A DNA stretch of 64,000 nt from NCBI GenBank assembly GCA_001972305.1, contig BDDD01000421.1, positions 565,294 to 629,293 of the forward strand. Direction: 5' to 3'. Positions 22,935 to 37,900 of this stretch are shown here, in pieces (position 1 is the stretch's first letter; each line of letters starts with the position of its first letter). Made by a program: the position numbers and the translations under genes. This DNA is from Cephalotus follicularis (Eukaryota > Streptophyta > Magnoliopsida > Oxalidales > Cephalotaceae). A model generated the notes under the pieces. The model was not told where the DNA came from and made no database searches. It saw only the letters and a program-made list of their open reading frames with translations.

Positions 22935-25900
22935 CTGCAAGAAAAACTATTGCATCAGATACATGTATATATTTTCAGTAGTAAGTAAACATCACTAATT
23001 TCTTATTACCTGATCTTGCAAATTCTTATTTGCAGTTTTCAGTATCCCTTCCTTCAACACCAAAAATAAATTAATTTGTTAGTAGAGTATAATATAAAGA
23101 TAAGAAATTAAAAGATGGAAATAAATTCTTAAGAATTTTATATTGCACATCTATAAAGTTTCTCAAACAATGATGCCAAACTTTTGGAAAATCATACCAT
23201 ACATACTTGAGAAAATGTATATATTATTCTTGAGATAAAAAATTTGGAATAATTTATTCTCTTACCATTGTTAATAGACATTGAAGTATACATTAATATT
23301 TTGTTGGAAAAAGGCTAACAAGGTAAGAGAAGAAAATTTTTCTCTTACTATCCCACACAAGAAATCAGTCTAGAGAAGAACACTCTCAATGTGTTATATT
23401 CAAATAAGCTTGTACACTATGCTATTTATACATGATACATTACTTGAGAACATTATATCTATCTACCTACATAACCTAAAGACTTTTTTTTAAAAATTCC
23501 TATGGAATCCAAATAATATAGAAATACATGAATCTAGATTAATCTTATGTATCTAATTCCAAACACAATGAACTTTCAGTATCAAGAAGTTCAATAATTT
23601 TTTTTAATGAGGTAGTCACCTATGTATTCTGTTTTGAGATCATCCGTCAAATCATACTTTAAGTCAGGCTCACTCAATGAACCATTCAATGAATCTAGTT
23701 TATACTTCTAACAGAACCCCTTAAACTAGATTCTCACAACACTAAGTTCGTCTTTCAACTTGTCAAAATCACCATCGTTCAATTATTATTATTATTTTAA
23801 AATATGGGTAACCTTATAATTAGTCTTACAATAACAAACTACAATTTAACCATCTTAGACCAAATCGCGAATATAGTGATACTTGATCATAATATTCCAC
23901 ATGGATAACAATAACGGCTTGGGCACTTTTAGAAAATTGTTCTATCTTGTCCTTGTTTTTGGAGAAAAACTTTATTAATACAACAACTAACAAAAATTCG
24001 GACAAAACCTCAGAGAGACCACCACAACATCCCACCACCACGGACTCCTTTGTAAATCCCCAATAGGAATTAGAGTGTGGACACTAAAAAAGAAAAAGAA
24101 CTACAAGAGAGAAGAGAGAAAGAAAGAAAAAAGAAAAGAAAAGATGGGATAGAATACAAGCCTAACATAACAAAACTAAGCAATAGCTTAGATACAACCC
24201 ACAAAACAAAGGGTAACCCACACCAACCTTAGACCTCTTCATTATGCACCAATAAATGATGAGATCCTACAAAACACCTACCCAAAAATAGATACATAAC
24301 CCATTAATGGTTACAAACTAATCCATTAAGGATTTCTATAAGGGCGAGGCCCATAGGTTCATTATATAAGCAACAGTGCCAAACATTTGGAGAGACTAGG
24401 ACCAAGAAGATGGCCCCAATTCTAGCGAAAACCAGTCAAATGTATGAAGCTAGGCCCACATGCAAGGCCCAAAAGACAAACAACCAAGACTAGGGTTTGG
24501 CATATGATGCATCGTACCAAGAATGGCGACGTCATCATCACCCCAACTCAGATCAACACTAGCTGACGTCATCAAAGAGTAAGTGCCACCACTCCAACCA
24601 CTGCCCACAACCCCGTCAAGAGCACCAACATCTGCAACTCAACCATGGCGCGGAAAAGAAGCAGAGCATTCTACCATGGTTGTGACTACAAGCAGCGACG
24701 ATAACAATGATCCTCTAATCAGATTAAGACACAACCGACAACCAGACCATACCAGACCACAACCGAGCCACAAACAGTCGGATCACAGAACACAAAATCA
24801 ACCACTGTTAAAGCCTAAATATGTGATACATTAATTTTCCCTTTTGTTACACACATCATTGGTGACCCCACATTCCTTTTAGATAAGTCACAGTAACAAC
24901 AGTATTTTATTTTATTGTTACTGTTATTACTCATGTATAAAAGCCATTGTATTACAACAGGACATTTTAATGAAACAGAATATTTTTCCAATTGTATACT
25001 TTATCTTGGTATCAAAGCAGCTCCTCATTCTGTCTCATTTCTGGGCCTCCTTTTCTCTTAAGTTTTTTTTTTTGTTAAACACATGTTGTGCCATTCTTTA
25101 CAATGTCCACCTCTCCTACATCTGAATCTAGCCCTCTCTCTCATATAACCTCCTCTAATCCAAACTTTACACAGAACCTCAACACTTCTTCTTTAGTTAT
25201 TCAACCACCTATTAGCAACATCCACCACTTCTTGTCTATCAAGTTAACATATACAAACTACCTCATATGGCGCTCTCAACTTCTGGCGCTCCTTCGTGGA
25301 TATGACCTGCTCTCTTTTGTCGATGGTACCACTCAACCACCAATGAAGACTCTGGATGATGGATCTCCGAACCCAGCATATACGGCTTGGCACAAACAGG
25401 ATCAACTTCTTCTCAGTTGGCTCTTTTCATCTTTAACAGAGAGTATTCATGCCCAAGTAGTTGTACTTGACACTTCACGATCAGTCTGGAAATTCTTAAA
25501 CTCAGCTTTTGCCTCTCAATCCCAGGCGCGCATCATGCAACTTCGTCTCAGTCTCCACTATCTCAAGAAAGGTGCTGACGCAATGGCCACTTACTTATTG
25601 AAGGCTAAATCTATTGCTGATGAGCTAACATTAGCTTCAAAACCAGTTTCTGATGATTATATGGTTCTATATATAGTGGGTGGCTTGAGCTCACAATACG
25701 CAGCATTTGTGACATTGGTAACCACCCGTGATTCTCCCATTTCAGTGGTTGATTTACATGGACTGTTGCTAAATGAGGAGATTCGCTGTCAATCCTCTGC
25801 TTCTAATTTAATCAATGCCACCGCAAACATGGCTCTCACTCAAAGGCCCTCTGATAATCGAAACCAACAACAACAACAACAACAACATCATTCCCGTTGT

Positions 25901-28900
25901 CATGGACGTGGCTCTAATAGTAGACGAGGACGTTATCAATATCAACAGCAACGTTATGGGTTTCAGCAGCAACACAATGAATCCTACTACCCAAGGCCAA
26001 GAGGGCCTTCTTCCTAGAACCAATACAATCATCAAGGACCTTACTTCAATGAGTCTTACTATCCAAACCAATCAAATACACAAGCCTAGCACCAAGCCCA
26101 CCTGGCCAATCACTATCATGCTCAACACTTCTCACCTCAGGTCCACACTCCTCTATCACATTCATCACCTGAGCACTTCATAGAATGGCATGTTGATACA
26201 GGTGCAACTGACCACATGAGTCATGATTTCAACAATCTACATTCAACCTCATCCTATGCTGGAACAGACATAGTTCGTGTGGGTAATGGGACAGGTTTGG
26301 CCATTAAACACGTTGGTAATGCCTCTGTGCTTACCAATGATAAACCTTTGATTTTAAAGAACATTCTTCATGTGCTAGAGATTACAACAAACTTGTTATC
26401 TGTGAGTCGTTTTGCTCTTGATAATAATTTGTATTTTGAGTTTCACCCATTTTATTTCTATATGAAGGATCTATCCTCGGGGCGTATTCTCCTACGCGGA
26501 CCACTTAAAAATGGTCTCTACAATATGGTATTGAACTCATCCTCCTCAAATAAGCAGGCTTTAACAGGAGTTCATGCTTCATTTGTTGATTGGCACTCAC
26601 GGTTTGGTCACCTTTCTCATCGTACAGTTTCACATATTTTAGCTTCAGAAAATCTTCCTGTCAATTCCTCTGTTAGCAAAGACTCTAGTATATGTAAAGC
26701 ATGTCAAATGGGTAAATTACACAAACTTCCTTTTTCTAGTTCACACTGTAAAACTACTGGACCTTTAGAAATTGTGTATTCTGATTTATGGGGTCTTGCT
26801 CATGTTTTGTCCATGGATGGTCACAGGTATTATATTATCTTTGTTGATGACTATACTCGCTATACTTGGTTTATGGGTTAGCAAACAAATTAGATGCCTT
26901 GAATGTTTTTCAAATCTTTAAAGCTCATATAGAAAATCTCTTTAGCTATAAGATTAAATACTTTCAATCTGATTGGGTGGTAAGTATCATAGTTTTTCTT
27001 CAGTTCTTCAAGGTTATGGCATTTGTCATCGTCTCTCCTGTCCTCATACTTCTGAGCAAACTGGTATTGTTGAGCGTAAACACCGACACATTGTAGAAAC
27101 CGGTCTCACCCTTTTAGCTCATTGTGGTCTTTCTTTAACCTTTTGGAACCATGCCTTTGATACGGCAGTTTATTTTATTAACCATCTTCCTTCACCTTCA
27201 CTTGATAACATCTCTCCTTACCTCAAATTGTTTCATAAGTCTCCAGATTACTTGTTCTTAAAAATCTTTGGGTGTGCCTATTATCCCTTTCTCCGCCCCT
27301 TCAATAAACACAAACTTGATTATCGCTCTCATCAGTGTGTTTTCATTGGCTATGCTCCTTACCACAAAGGATATAAATCCTTTCACACCGAGAATGGTAA
27401 AATTTTCATCTCTAGGCATGTCATTTTTGATGAATATTTGTTTCCCTTTCTCCTGCATTCATAACTAGACACCAACAGTGATATTTATAACATATGAACT
27501 GGCAATCCAAAGATCAGATCCAACAACTCTCCCTACCCATAAGCCCCAATCCCATGTGCACCACCCTTAACTGGTCTTCCAATCACATATATTGGGTCTT
27601 AAATATCCACGAATGACACTAACATAACCCAACCTAATGATTCTTTACACTGTCCAGATGTCTCCCAGCTCACCAGTCCTAAATCTGACTCCATCTCATC
27701 CTCTATTTTTTCGTCGGTATCTTCTTCATCTGCTTCCCCTACCTCTGTTTCAACAGATCTCTCTCATCCATCTAATATATCTACTACTACAACTATAGCA
27801 CCTGTCTCTCTTAACACTCATCCTTTGATAACAAGAACCAAAGATGGAACTCGTGTTCAAAAAATTCCCAAAAGTTTTTATTCCTCCAAACACCCTTTAC
27901 CTATGGCTCTCCTCTGCACTTCCCCTTCTATCTATGAACCCATCTCATACTCTCAGGCTATCCAATCCAAAGATTGGCGTCAAGCTCTGGAAGTTGAGTT
28001 CAAGGCCCTATTGCACAATGATACGTGGCTTTCTCATCAAGTGTGGCTTCGTTGGTTCAAAAACTGACACCTCTCTATTTATCTACAAACATGGCAGCAT
28101 TGTGGTTTATATACTTGTATACGTAGATGATATCCTGATGACCGGCAATAATCCTTCCACAATCCAGTCTCTGTTGAATCTTTTGAGTCGTGAATTTGCC
28201 ATTATGGATCTCGGTTCCCTTCACTATTTTCTGGGCATTGAATTTTTACCCACATCATCCTGTGTTCTCTTAACACAACAGAGGTACATTCTTGATCTTT
28301 TACGTCGCTCTAATATGGATGGAGCCAAACAGATGAGTACACCCATTGACGCTGGTCAATTGATCTCAAAACACACAGGTACCATTCTTCCCGACCCTAC
28401 CGAGTTCAGAAGTATAGTTGGAGCACTTCAATATGCCACCCTCACATGGCTTGACATTGCCTTTGCCATGAACAAAGTTTGTCAATTCATGGCTACTCCA
28501 ACTGACTTTCATTGGAGCTTGGTCAAATGCATATTCCGCTATCTCAAAGGAACAATCAGTCATGGCCTTCACATCCATCGATCTACCTCACTGTCCTTAA
28601 CTGCCTTCTTCGATGCTAATTGGGCAAGCTGCCCAAATTATCATAAATCTACGGGAGGCTATTTGGTTTTCCTTGGCTCCAACCTTATTTCCTGGCAGTC
28701 TCGTAAGCATCAAACTGTTGCACGCTCAAGTACAGAGAGCGAATACAGAGCTGTAGCCCTTGCCACTGTCGAACTTACATGGCTACAATCTCTTCTAACT
28801 GAGCTTGGCGTTGTACCAAACTCTCCACCCACCATTTGGTGTGACAACATAGGTGCTACCTATCTCTCTGCTAATCCAATCTTCCATGCTCGGACCAAAC

Positions 28901-31900
28901 ATATTTAGATAGATTTTCACTCTGTTTGGGATACAGTTGCCAAGAAAGCTCTCCAAGTACGGTTTATTTCCACTGATGATCAGCTCATAGATATATTGAC
29001 TAAAGGGCTTCCTTCACGACATTTTTCTTTGTTTCTCTCCAAACTCCATCTTCTGCCATGCTCGATGGGTTTGCGAGGGGTTGTTAAAGCCTAAATGTGT
29101 GATACATTATTTTTCCCTTTTGTTATACACATCATTAGTGACCTTACATTTCCCTTAGATAAGTCACAGTAACAACATTCTCTAACTTAAATGCACCATG
29201 GATACATGTTTATTACTTTGTATATTGCATAAACTGCTTGATTGAAATTGATTGAAACATAACTAAAATGAAAATTGGTTTTTAGGTCAAATTTTAGGGT
29301 TTTCCAACCTAATATTGGAATTTACGGATTCAATGGCCTAAAACTAACTTAGAAGTTTTTAAAGGATGCTTTTAAACTTGCCTAAACCCTCAAAAGAACT
29401 AAGCTTTGAACCATATTTGAATTGGGTTGAATTTCATTGAAATCCGCTGAGTTTGAAACCTAGCATGTTGACGCATTTTTCCAAAGACGTTGAAATGTTC
29501 TTGTTGAGACAACTTGTTTCTCTTGTTATTACAACATGTCGATGCTTTCTTCCCATAGATGTAGATGTGTTTTCTTAAGGGTTCTAACCTCTAAATCCCA
29601 GCTTAAACGTTGACGCATTTCTTTGAGCGTCGACGTGATTACTGAGAAAATGTCAACGTCTTTCCTTAAAACATCGACCTCCCTACTTTGGCAAATGAGA
29701 AGTTTGTTTCATCAAAGAGTCGACGTCTTTCCGAAAAGAAGTCAACGCTTTATGAGACCATCTCACAAACTTGAAGGAGCATCGAAAGACGTCAACTTCT
29801 TTCTTTAAAGACGTCGATGCTTTTCATGTTGTTTCATGTTACAGTTGTTTCATAGCTTTAACTGAACGTTTTCAAATGGATTTCTTTGCTTCCCTACACC
29901 TATGAAAACTATTTTAACATTGTTTTTTTAAACTTGAATTGACCATGGATCGATCTTCTCTTAATACTGAACTGTTTTGCACACCGGTTGAACTGAACTA
30001 TTTTATAAACCTTCTGAACCAAATTGATGACTAATTTTTTTTACCGAATGATCAACTGATTGATTGACCAACTGACTGATTGATTTCTTAGGCGTTGAGT
30101 TTCATTCAACTGTTCCCTCTGATTAGATAGCCACCAGCCTTAATGGCTTTCACTGATTGGTTAAAATCCAATATATATATATATATAAGTGTCTATTAGG
30201 TTGATCCTTAGACAACTGTATACCAAGTTAAGTGTCCATTGGGTTGATCCTTACATAACTAGGAGACTTAGTTTAGTGTCCTTTTGGCTTATTCAGGACA
30301 ACTAAGTTAGATATAACTGAGTATCCCTTAGGCTAATCTAGGAAAATTAGATCACCGTCTAGGTGAGTGTCTATTAGGATAATCCTTAGATGACTTACCT
30401 ACCTTTTTGAAGGACTTCCTTCGGTGGGTTAGGTGCACTGTACTAATGCTAATACCGAAGGTCATTAAGCTCTATAGGTTGATTGAGTGTCTTTGTACAC
30501 TTGTATTGAATTGCCTGATAAATGATTGAATTGATCGATTAGATCTTATTCCTATACACCGGTATGAGACAGTTGTATATGAATAGTCAGTTCACAACTG
30601 ACACCATTATGTATGAGGACTTTTTAGCTTGACAGTGTGGTTAACTCATCCTTCAGGATGGGGCATTGATATTGGGGTAAAATACAAAAAACCCCTTGAG
30701 GTTACAGAGCGCTAACACTAAACCTCATTTCATTTCATAATAACGAACACCCCCCTTGAAGAAAATTTAAGTTAACTTCATTATTAGTTTATATTAAGTT
30801 TCATTTTAACGGAGGGGGTATTTAATACGCATTTTCTAACCTCAAGGGGATGTTTATTATTTATGAAATGAAGGGGGTTAAGTGTTAGCGCTCTATAACC
30901 TCATGGGGTTTATTGTATTTTACTCTTGGTATTGTGTGCAGGACAGGGAGCAGGGAGTAACAGACAGTGAACTTGTTGCTATAACTGCTTGGATAGAGGG
31001 ATTGGCAGTGGACTTTAGTAACTGTATTTTATTAAAATGCTGTATTGTATTGGCTTGTACTAAATTGTACTCATGATAGTTCTTGTATTAAGAATGTTGA
31101 ATGGATTATTGTATAACTTTTCTTAAATTATATGATTATTTTCGCAATTGTTAGACTTAACACTATTTGACTTAGGGATTGGATAGGATAGAGAGTGACG
31201 TCTTGGGCTCACCCTTCATTCTTGGGGTGTTACATAATGGTATCAAAGATTGTGTTGGCATACTAGGCTAAGTTTACGAATTGAGTTGCTATAGATTGAC
31301 TGAATGGACTTACATGACTTATGTTCCGTCTATGCTTTTGAACTGAGAATTGGACTGTGATTATATATGTTGTTTATATAATTGTTTCTAATTACCTTTC
31401 TTGTATAAGGTAGATATGGAAAATAGATGATGTAGAGGTTGTGGAAAGATGGCCGCCTTGGCTCTCGATGTCGAAAATGAATCAGAGCACGAGAATGCAG
31501 CACCAGAATATGATGCAGATATTTCACCTCTGGGAGTTAACCATGACACCTGGAGAGACATGTGTTCCACTATGGCGTGCATGGTGACCTTGGAATAAGA
31601 GTTGCAAGAGAGGAGCGTCGGCCACAGAGGGACGATGCCTTATTAGCCAGATTCCTGAAACATAAGCCTCCTATTTTCATGGGACTTCTAGATCCTTCTA
31701 TAGCTGAGTTCTAGCTCCTCCTCATTCACAAGATCTTCCATGTGATGGAGTGCATAGATGAGCAGAAGCTCACTTTGGACGTGTACATGTTATAGGGTGA
31801 AGCTGAAAACTGGTAGGCAATGGTGAATACTGACTGGACAAGGAGTAGAAATGAACGAACATGGACTGCTTTCTTGTCATAGTTAAAAGCCCGTATTTAT

Positions 31901-34900
31901 CCTGGTGATAAAAAGGATAAAAGGGAGATTGAGTTTGCCAACTTGGTACAGGGAAATATGATGATACCACAGTATGAGGCTAAGTTCACTGAACTAGGTC
32001 AATCTACTCCAAATCTAGTGGAAGGTGAATCAAGGAGAGCAAAGAAGTTTCTTTGCGGATTGAAAATTGAACTGAAGAGACAGTTGCTTCCCCTTGGTTT
32101 GAAAACTTTGTCAGAGGTTGCTGCTTGGGCTAGGTAGCTCAAGGACTTTGTAGAGGAAGTCAGACAACCGAGGAATAAAACTAGCTTCAGGCCTGCACCT
32201 TCCTCATGGCAGGGTGTTGGTAGTAGTAATGGCAGTGGAAAGTCTTAACATATTGACAGTAGTGGATCTCCTACAGGAGGTTCGCAGAGTGGTAGTCAGT
32301 GGAATGTGGGAGTCAGTCCTAGTCTTCAAGATGGAGAGGACAGTCACGAAGGTCCCATCGGGAGAATCGATCTAGAGCACCCAACCGGGGTACACCATCC
32401 ATATTCTCTGACGTAGATAACTAGTTTACTCCTGTACCTTGTATGCATTGTCAAAAGACCAACCATGCTTCTGACAACTGTCGCTGGTACTTGGGTAACT
32501 GTTTAGCATGTGGAGCCTTATATCACATTTCCAAATACTGCCAACACAACTACGTTAACAGAGGGCAGGCACAGACACCTTAGGCACAGGCACCACGAGG
32601 ACATATGCCTAAAAAACAGATGGTAATGCACTCTCTACTTCCCAAGGGACTAGTCAGTCCGATGGGAAACATGTTATATATTCTACGCCGATAGTTCAGG
32701 TTTGTGTTTTTACCACAGATCAGGGACCTACTACTGGTCGAACACTGTCATTGGAGGTACCTTTTGATTTTTTTCAGCATTCAGCACGAGTTCTTATGGA
32801 CATGGACTCTCCCATTCATTCATTGCATCTCATTTTGTATGCCGCATGGGTTGAGTTCCTACCATTCGTAATGGAAGTGAATATGCATGTCGGTGAGTCG
32901 GTGACTACTAATGGGATCTGCAGAGACTGCACTGTAGGGATTGATGATCGCAACCTAGGGCTGATCTTATTGTTTTACTGATGGATGTAATCATGGTATG
33001 GATTGATTGTGAATACATTATGTTCAGGTGGACTACTATCGGAAGGTAGTGACTTTCAGTTTTCCAGGTCAGTTACCGTCCCCATTTGTAGGAACTTTTA
33101 AGCCACAGACCGTACAGATGATTTCAACACTGCATGCAGACTGACTACTGAGACAGGGTTGTCATGGATTCTTGGCGCATGTCATTGATACAAACAGGTG
33201 GCAACCTAGACTGGAGGATATTCAAGTGGTTTGTGACTTTATAGATGTATTTCTTCGGGACTGAGACAGGGATGTCAGGGATTCCTAGCGCATGTCATTG
33301 ATATTAGGGGTGTGCAAAATTACCCGAAAACCGAAAAACCGAACCAAACCGCACCGATTTTTTTTTTCGGGTGCGGGTATTTCGGGTATTTGGGGCGGGT
33401 AGCGCGGTTAAATCTATAAATGCGGTTCGGGTGCGGTTTGTAAAATCTTAAATTTTTGGGTATGCGGGTACCCGAATACCCGCAATTTTTTTTATGGTTT
33501 TGGCCATTAATAAGTGTAATATTAATGTGTTTGTAATCTTTGTTAATTTAATTGGTGTAATTAGTGATCATTTATTGAATAATTAGATTATTTGAGTAGT
33601 ATTTGATGTAAGTAGATAAAATATTAAGTATTAGATTTTTAGTTTTAAAATTTTTGTATTAATTTTAATTAAAAGTGTAAAATTGCGGGTTTTACCCGCA
33701 ATACCCGAAAACCGCATTGTAGTTTGGGGCGGGTAACCGCAACCCGAACTCCAAGTGCGGTTCGGGTACGGGTTGGGATTTTTGTACCCGTAAAACCGCA
33801 AAACCGAACCGCAAAAAATTGCGGTTCGGTTTTTACCCGCATAAACACCCCTAATTGATATAGACAGGTGGCAACCTAGACTGGAGGATATTCCAGTGGT
33901 TTGAGACTTTAGAGATGTATTTCCTCAGGACTTGATGTCCTTTTAGAGATGTATTTCTTCAGGACTTGACGTCCTTACCGCCAGATAGAAACAGCTCCAG
34001 TTTCTATAGCACCTTACCGAATGACACCAATTAAACTGAAAGAACTGAAGTTATAACTTCAGGATTTTCTGATAACATATTGTAGTGGTAGTAGATGTTC
34101 TTAACTCCCAAATTGCCCATCAAGGATCGAATCTTAGTCTTCTTAATGATAATAGAGTGCATGTAGCATTGGGGATAATAAAACAACCTAACTTGACCTC
34201 AAATGCAAGTTACCAATTTAACATTTTATTAAACTTAATGTGCGGACTGACCTTATTCTTCAATAGCTGAATCTCTTGAAATAAGAATTCCATCTGTATG
34301 TTATTAGACAATTAGTGAATATTATGGACAAAAATACTTATTTGGTTTGTTTTAGAATTTCATTATTAAATGCTTTAACGATTTGAGAAAATTGGTAGTG
34401 GGATTACTATACCTTTGCTGAGCGAACATTATAAATCCCAATTTCAAGATGCTTTTCAAGAACAAGTAGGTCATCCAATGTCATTGTCGCAGTCGATCCT
34501 CCTCCAAACATATAACTGTAAGCAAGTTCATAAATCCTCCCTATTTTCAGGATAAGTATTGAAACATTCATATATACTTGACCAAAAAATGCAAGTATAT
34601 GATGGTGCAAAGTTGATAACATATAATTGGAAGATGATGATTCACTAACCTTAGGCCTCTCCTAAGCATTTCTATCTCTTGTTTCAACATGTTGATCTCC
34701 TCTTCAGGAGCCTATTCATATGAATGTATACTAAGAACTATAATAAATATAAAAGAGATAAAATGCATAACTAATGTCATACAAATAAATGAGAGAATAT
34801 AAAATAAAAGAAATTTTAAACGTTGTAACGGAATGTTTGATTAACATACGTAAACATTATGATATCTTTAAACGATTCACGTTTTATGTTACACTACCTT

Positions 34901-37900
34901 TAAATGATTCATGTTTATCAAAAACTTAATGTTTTTTTGATGTAATAGATTGTCTCAACGTGTTGTCAATGGAATACAACGATCAATATATATGTTTTAC
35001 AAATCCATATAATTTATGAAACAATAAAGTTTCTACAGCACCTTCCTATGTCAAAAAATTATATACGCGTATACGTGATATATAATGAGGAAGAAACAAC
35101 ATGAAGTATTCTCTCCATAATCATTATGCACAAAATCCTATGTATATATATATATATACACAGAGCTGACATAAACCAAATAATAACAACCATAAAGATT
35201 GAAAATGTTAGCCAGCTAACGTTAGAGATAATGAAAAGCCAACGTTATACAACCTTAAAAAAAAAGTAAAACTTTTAACCCAAAAGACAAAAGCAATTCA
35301 ATTAAAAAAATAACGTGCAACTTAGTTTTAACCAGTAGGAAGCTTAAACAATAACATTTATTTTGACATTTAAACAACCAAGTAATAATGCCAAAGACAA
35401 AAGTAAACGTTCTAAAACCAAGTAGAGATAATACATGTAAACGTTTCATCCAAGTAAACGTTAGCTAATGTTAATGATAAGAATGCCAAAGTTATAAAGC
35501 TTTACCAAAATGTTTGGTAAGGAAGATAGAAAATAATAAAAATAAAGAATTATAGAAAATAAAAAAGTGAGAAGATAAAAAAATTAAACGATCTTTTATT
35601 AAATTATTTAGTAAAAAGGTTAAAAAAGCGGAAAGTTATAATAAGTTTTTTATCATTCCAAAATCTCTCTAATTTAGAGAGGTTGTAAAATGACGAGTTC
35701 AAGAGATTTTGAATATCTTTTAATTTTTTATATCTCTAAAAATCTATCTTATCAAACAAAGAACTCTTAATGTATCTTTTCACTTTTCTTTTTAATCTTC
35801 TAAAATATAAACTCAGATCCTATGCTACATTAAATACTGTTTGATCTAGGTTTTTTTTTTTTTTTAAAAAGAACTGAAAAACATAGATCAACGGTTCTGT
35901 ATTTTGTGCAACAGAGAATGTTGCACAAAATGTAACAAAAAAATCTGGATTGTCAAAACCCATTTTACCAAATATGCATAAAAGCAATGTAGAAATTTTA
36001 TTGCCAAAAACACATTTTGGAAGACTTCACTAAGTAAAGCGATTCAAAGAAATGCCACGTAAGCTTCAGTTTTAGCCAATAGCTTCGACCATTTAATATT
36101 TTAACAATTAGAGAAGATTCTATGTATCACACTTTTAGGGGGAAAAAAACCTAATTTTTTATATTGGTATTAGATTATAAAGAGGTTTCACCAGAAATTA
36201 AAATTTGATGATGAAACTATAATCATTAATTGCTTTATTGCTTTATTGGATGGAAATATAACATATCGAGTTACAGTAAAAGGATGTGAATATATGTGTG
36301 AATATTTCATTCATTTAAATAATATAAATAAAGTTATTTTTGTTGATTGTTATCAAAGATAAAGTTTCACATTCATGGAGATGCATGCAGTTATATTTAT
36401 TTATTGCCTTATATAAAGCATAACGTTTTTCTATAAGCAATATAGGCTCTTTTAAATTTTATAGGTAGAGGGACTACTCAGTAAGTATACCAACCAAGTA
36501 TGTAGATATTCTTTTATTTTCTCAAAAAAAAAAAAAAAAAAAACCCTAACAGCCCAACTTTTTTTTTCTCGCTCATCAAATCTTGTTCAAATCTTTTCTT
36601 AGCCTATCATCGTGCGCATTTATCGGTTTTATATGCACTATATTCGTGTGTGTGCACCGTCATTAGATATTAACTCTATATTATTTTAATTTGCTAATCT
36701 AGTGAACACAAAAGTAAAATGGGTTAGAGAGAGAAGCTCTTCCATCTCTCTAGCCCCTCCCTCACCCCCTTCTTAGCTCTCTTGTATCCTTTTCGAATCC
36801 TCTCCTTTTCCGCCCTTCCCCTCCCCTTTCTTTTCTCCCCCTTCTCTTGCAGTTCGCCTTCACCCATGGTTACCCTTGCTCCATCCCCTCCCTCGGTGGA
36901 CTCTTTCGTCCCTCCCGACAGTGAGTCCTCTGGAGAGGCTTTCTCTCTTAACCTTGTCAATCATGTTAGTGCGACTGTTGACTAGTTGCTTCCTTCCTCC
37001 TCGGAAGCTTCTTCCAAAGATTCTAGGGTTTCCTCCTCCCTTGCGGGAAGGACCCCTGTTGTAGCTATAAACCATGTCCCCGTTGAGGATGCGCCAGGGG
37101 CTGGCGAGGCTTCCCTTTCGTGGAGTAGCTCTTTTCAAAATGAGGTGCTGAATATTGTTGGTAAGGTTGAGGCAGGTCCCTTAGCGGAGGTGCGTCGATG
37201 TCGGGGTAAGGAGCCGCTTGTGGAAGACACATTGTCTGTTGACAACTTCCCCCTCTTGGGCCCCCGCCGGGTAAGGGCGTCGGCTCCTCTTCTTGCCTCC
37301 CTCAGGCCACTTCCCCTACCCCTCTGTGGAGACAGCTTTTCCAGCAATCTCACAGGATGGATGAGAGGCTCACCTTTCATGATCCCAAGTTAGTGGATGG
37401 GGTGTGTATTCGAGCTGGGTGTCAAAGAATGGTCCAACGCTCTAGTGGGGTACTTCGTTGGCAAGAGAATTCCATTCAAGATAGTTAAGGAGCACCTGGA
37501 AAAGAAGTGGAGAAAGTGGGGTGCTGTAAGTGTAATCACAGGGGACAATGGGACTTTCCTCTTCAAGTTCGACAACAGTGCAGCTAGGGATCTGGTTCTT
37601 AGTAATGGCCCATGGGAGGTGTGGGGTGCTTATTTAGCGCTTAGGCGATGGGAGGAAGGTATGTCCCTCAGCAAGGACTCGTTCTTTAGCATCCCAGTGT
37701 GGGTCAAGTTGGCAAATGTCCCGTCTGAACTCTGGACTAAGCCGGGCCTTAGTTATGTAGCTAGTGCTCTTGGTGTACCTTTGTGTATGGATGCAGCCAC
37801 CACAGCAGGCAATCGCTTAAGTTTTGCAAGAGTATGCATTGAGATGAAAGCTTCTAGAAACTTCCCTACCTCTTATAAAGTCCATCGGAGAAATGGAACT

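Larger units (their letters stand above)
24806..29176 (+). mobile_element. Ty1-copia element E (Ale-like), decayed
   Basis: A short 5' LTR (about 200 bp), a primer site (TGGTATCAAAGCAG at 25007), gag, protease, integrase, partial RT and RNase H follow in copia order. The 3' LTR is cut after about 95 bp and abuts the LTR of gypsy element D. The short LTR and the gag style suggest Ale/Retrofit, with low certainty. It is antisense to the MADS gene, in intron 5. Confidence 0.8.
29177..31234 (+). repeat. LTR of gypsy element D
   Basis: It is LTR-like by its palindrome cluster (29460-29830), GATTGATTGACC tracts, a CTTCCTTCGGTGGG phrase shared with element A near 4470, and the ending GGGGTGTTACA before a primer site. 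Its 5' end is lost. Confidence 0.65.
29177..34066 (+). mobile_element. Ty3-gypsy element D, truncated, with two nested MITEs
   Basis: A 5'-truncated LTR ending TTGGGGTGTTACA at 31234 is followed by a primer site (AATGGTATCAAAG), gag, protease and the start of RT, where the element breaks off. It belongs to the same broad family as element A. Many stops are present. It lies in intron 5, antisense to the MADS gene, and ends 186 bp from exon 5. Confidence 0.75.

Noticed and set aside
34085..34270. 61-codon ORF on the plus strand across exon 5
   Set aside because: It overlaps AGL12-like exon 5 on the other strand, and the minus-strand exon has splice sites, the right length and family similarity.
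36522..36671. A-run at 36522-36543 as the tail of a separate retroposon or the LINE start
   Set aside because: No element precedes it, and the 16-bp duplication places the LINE start at 36688.
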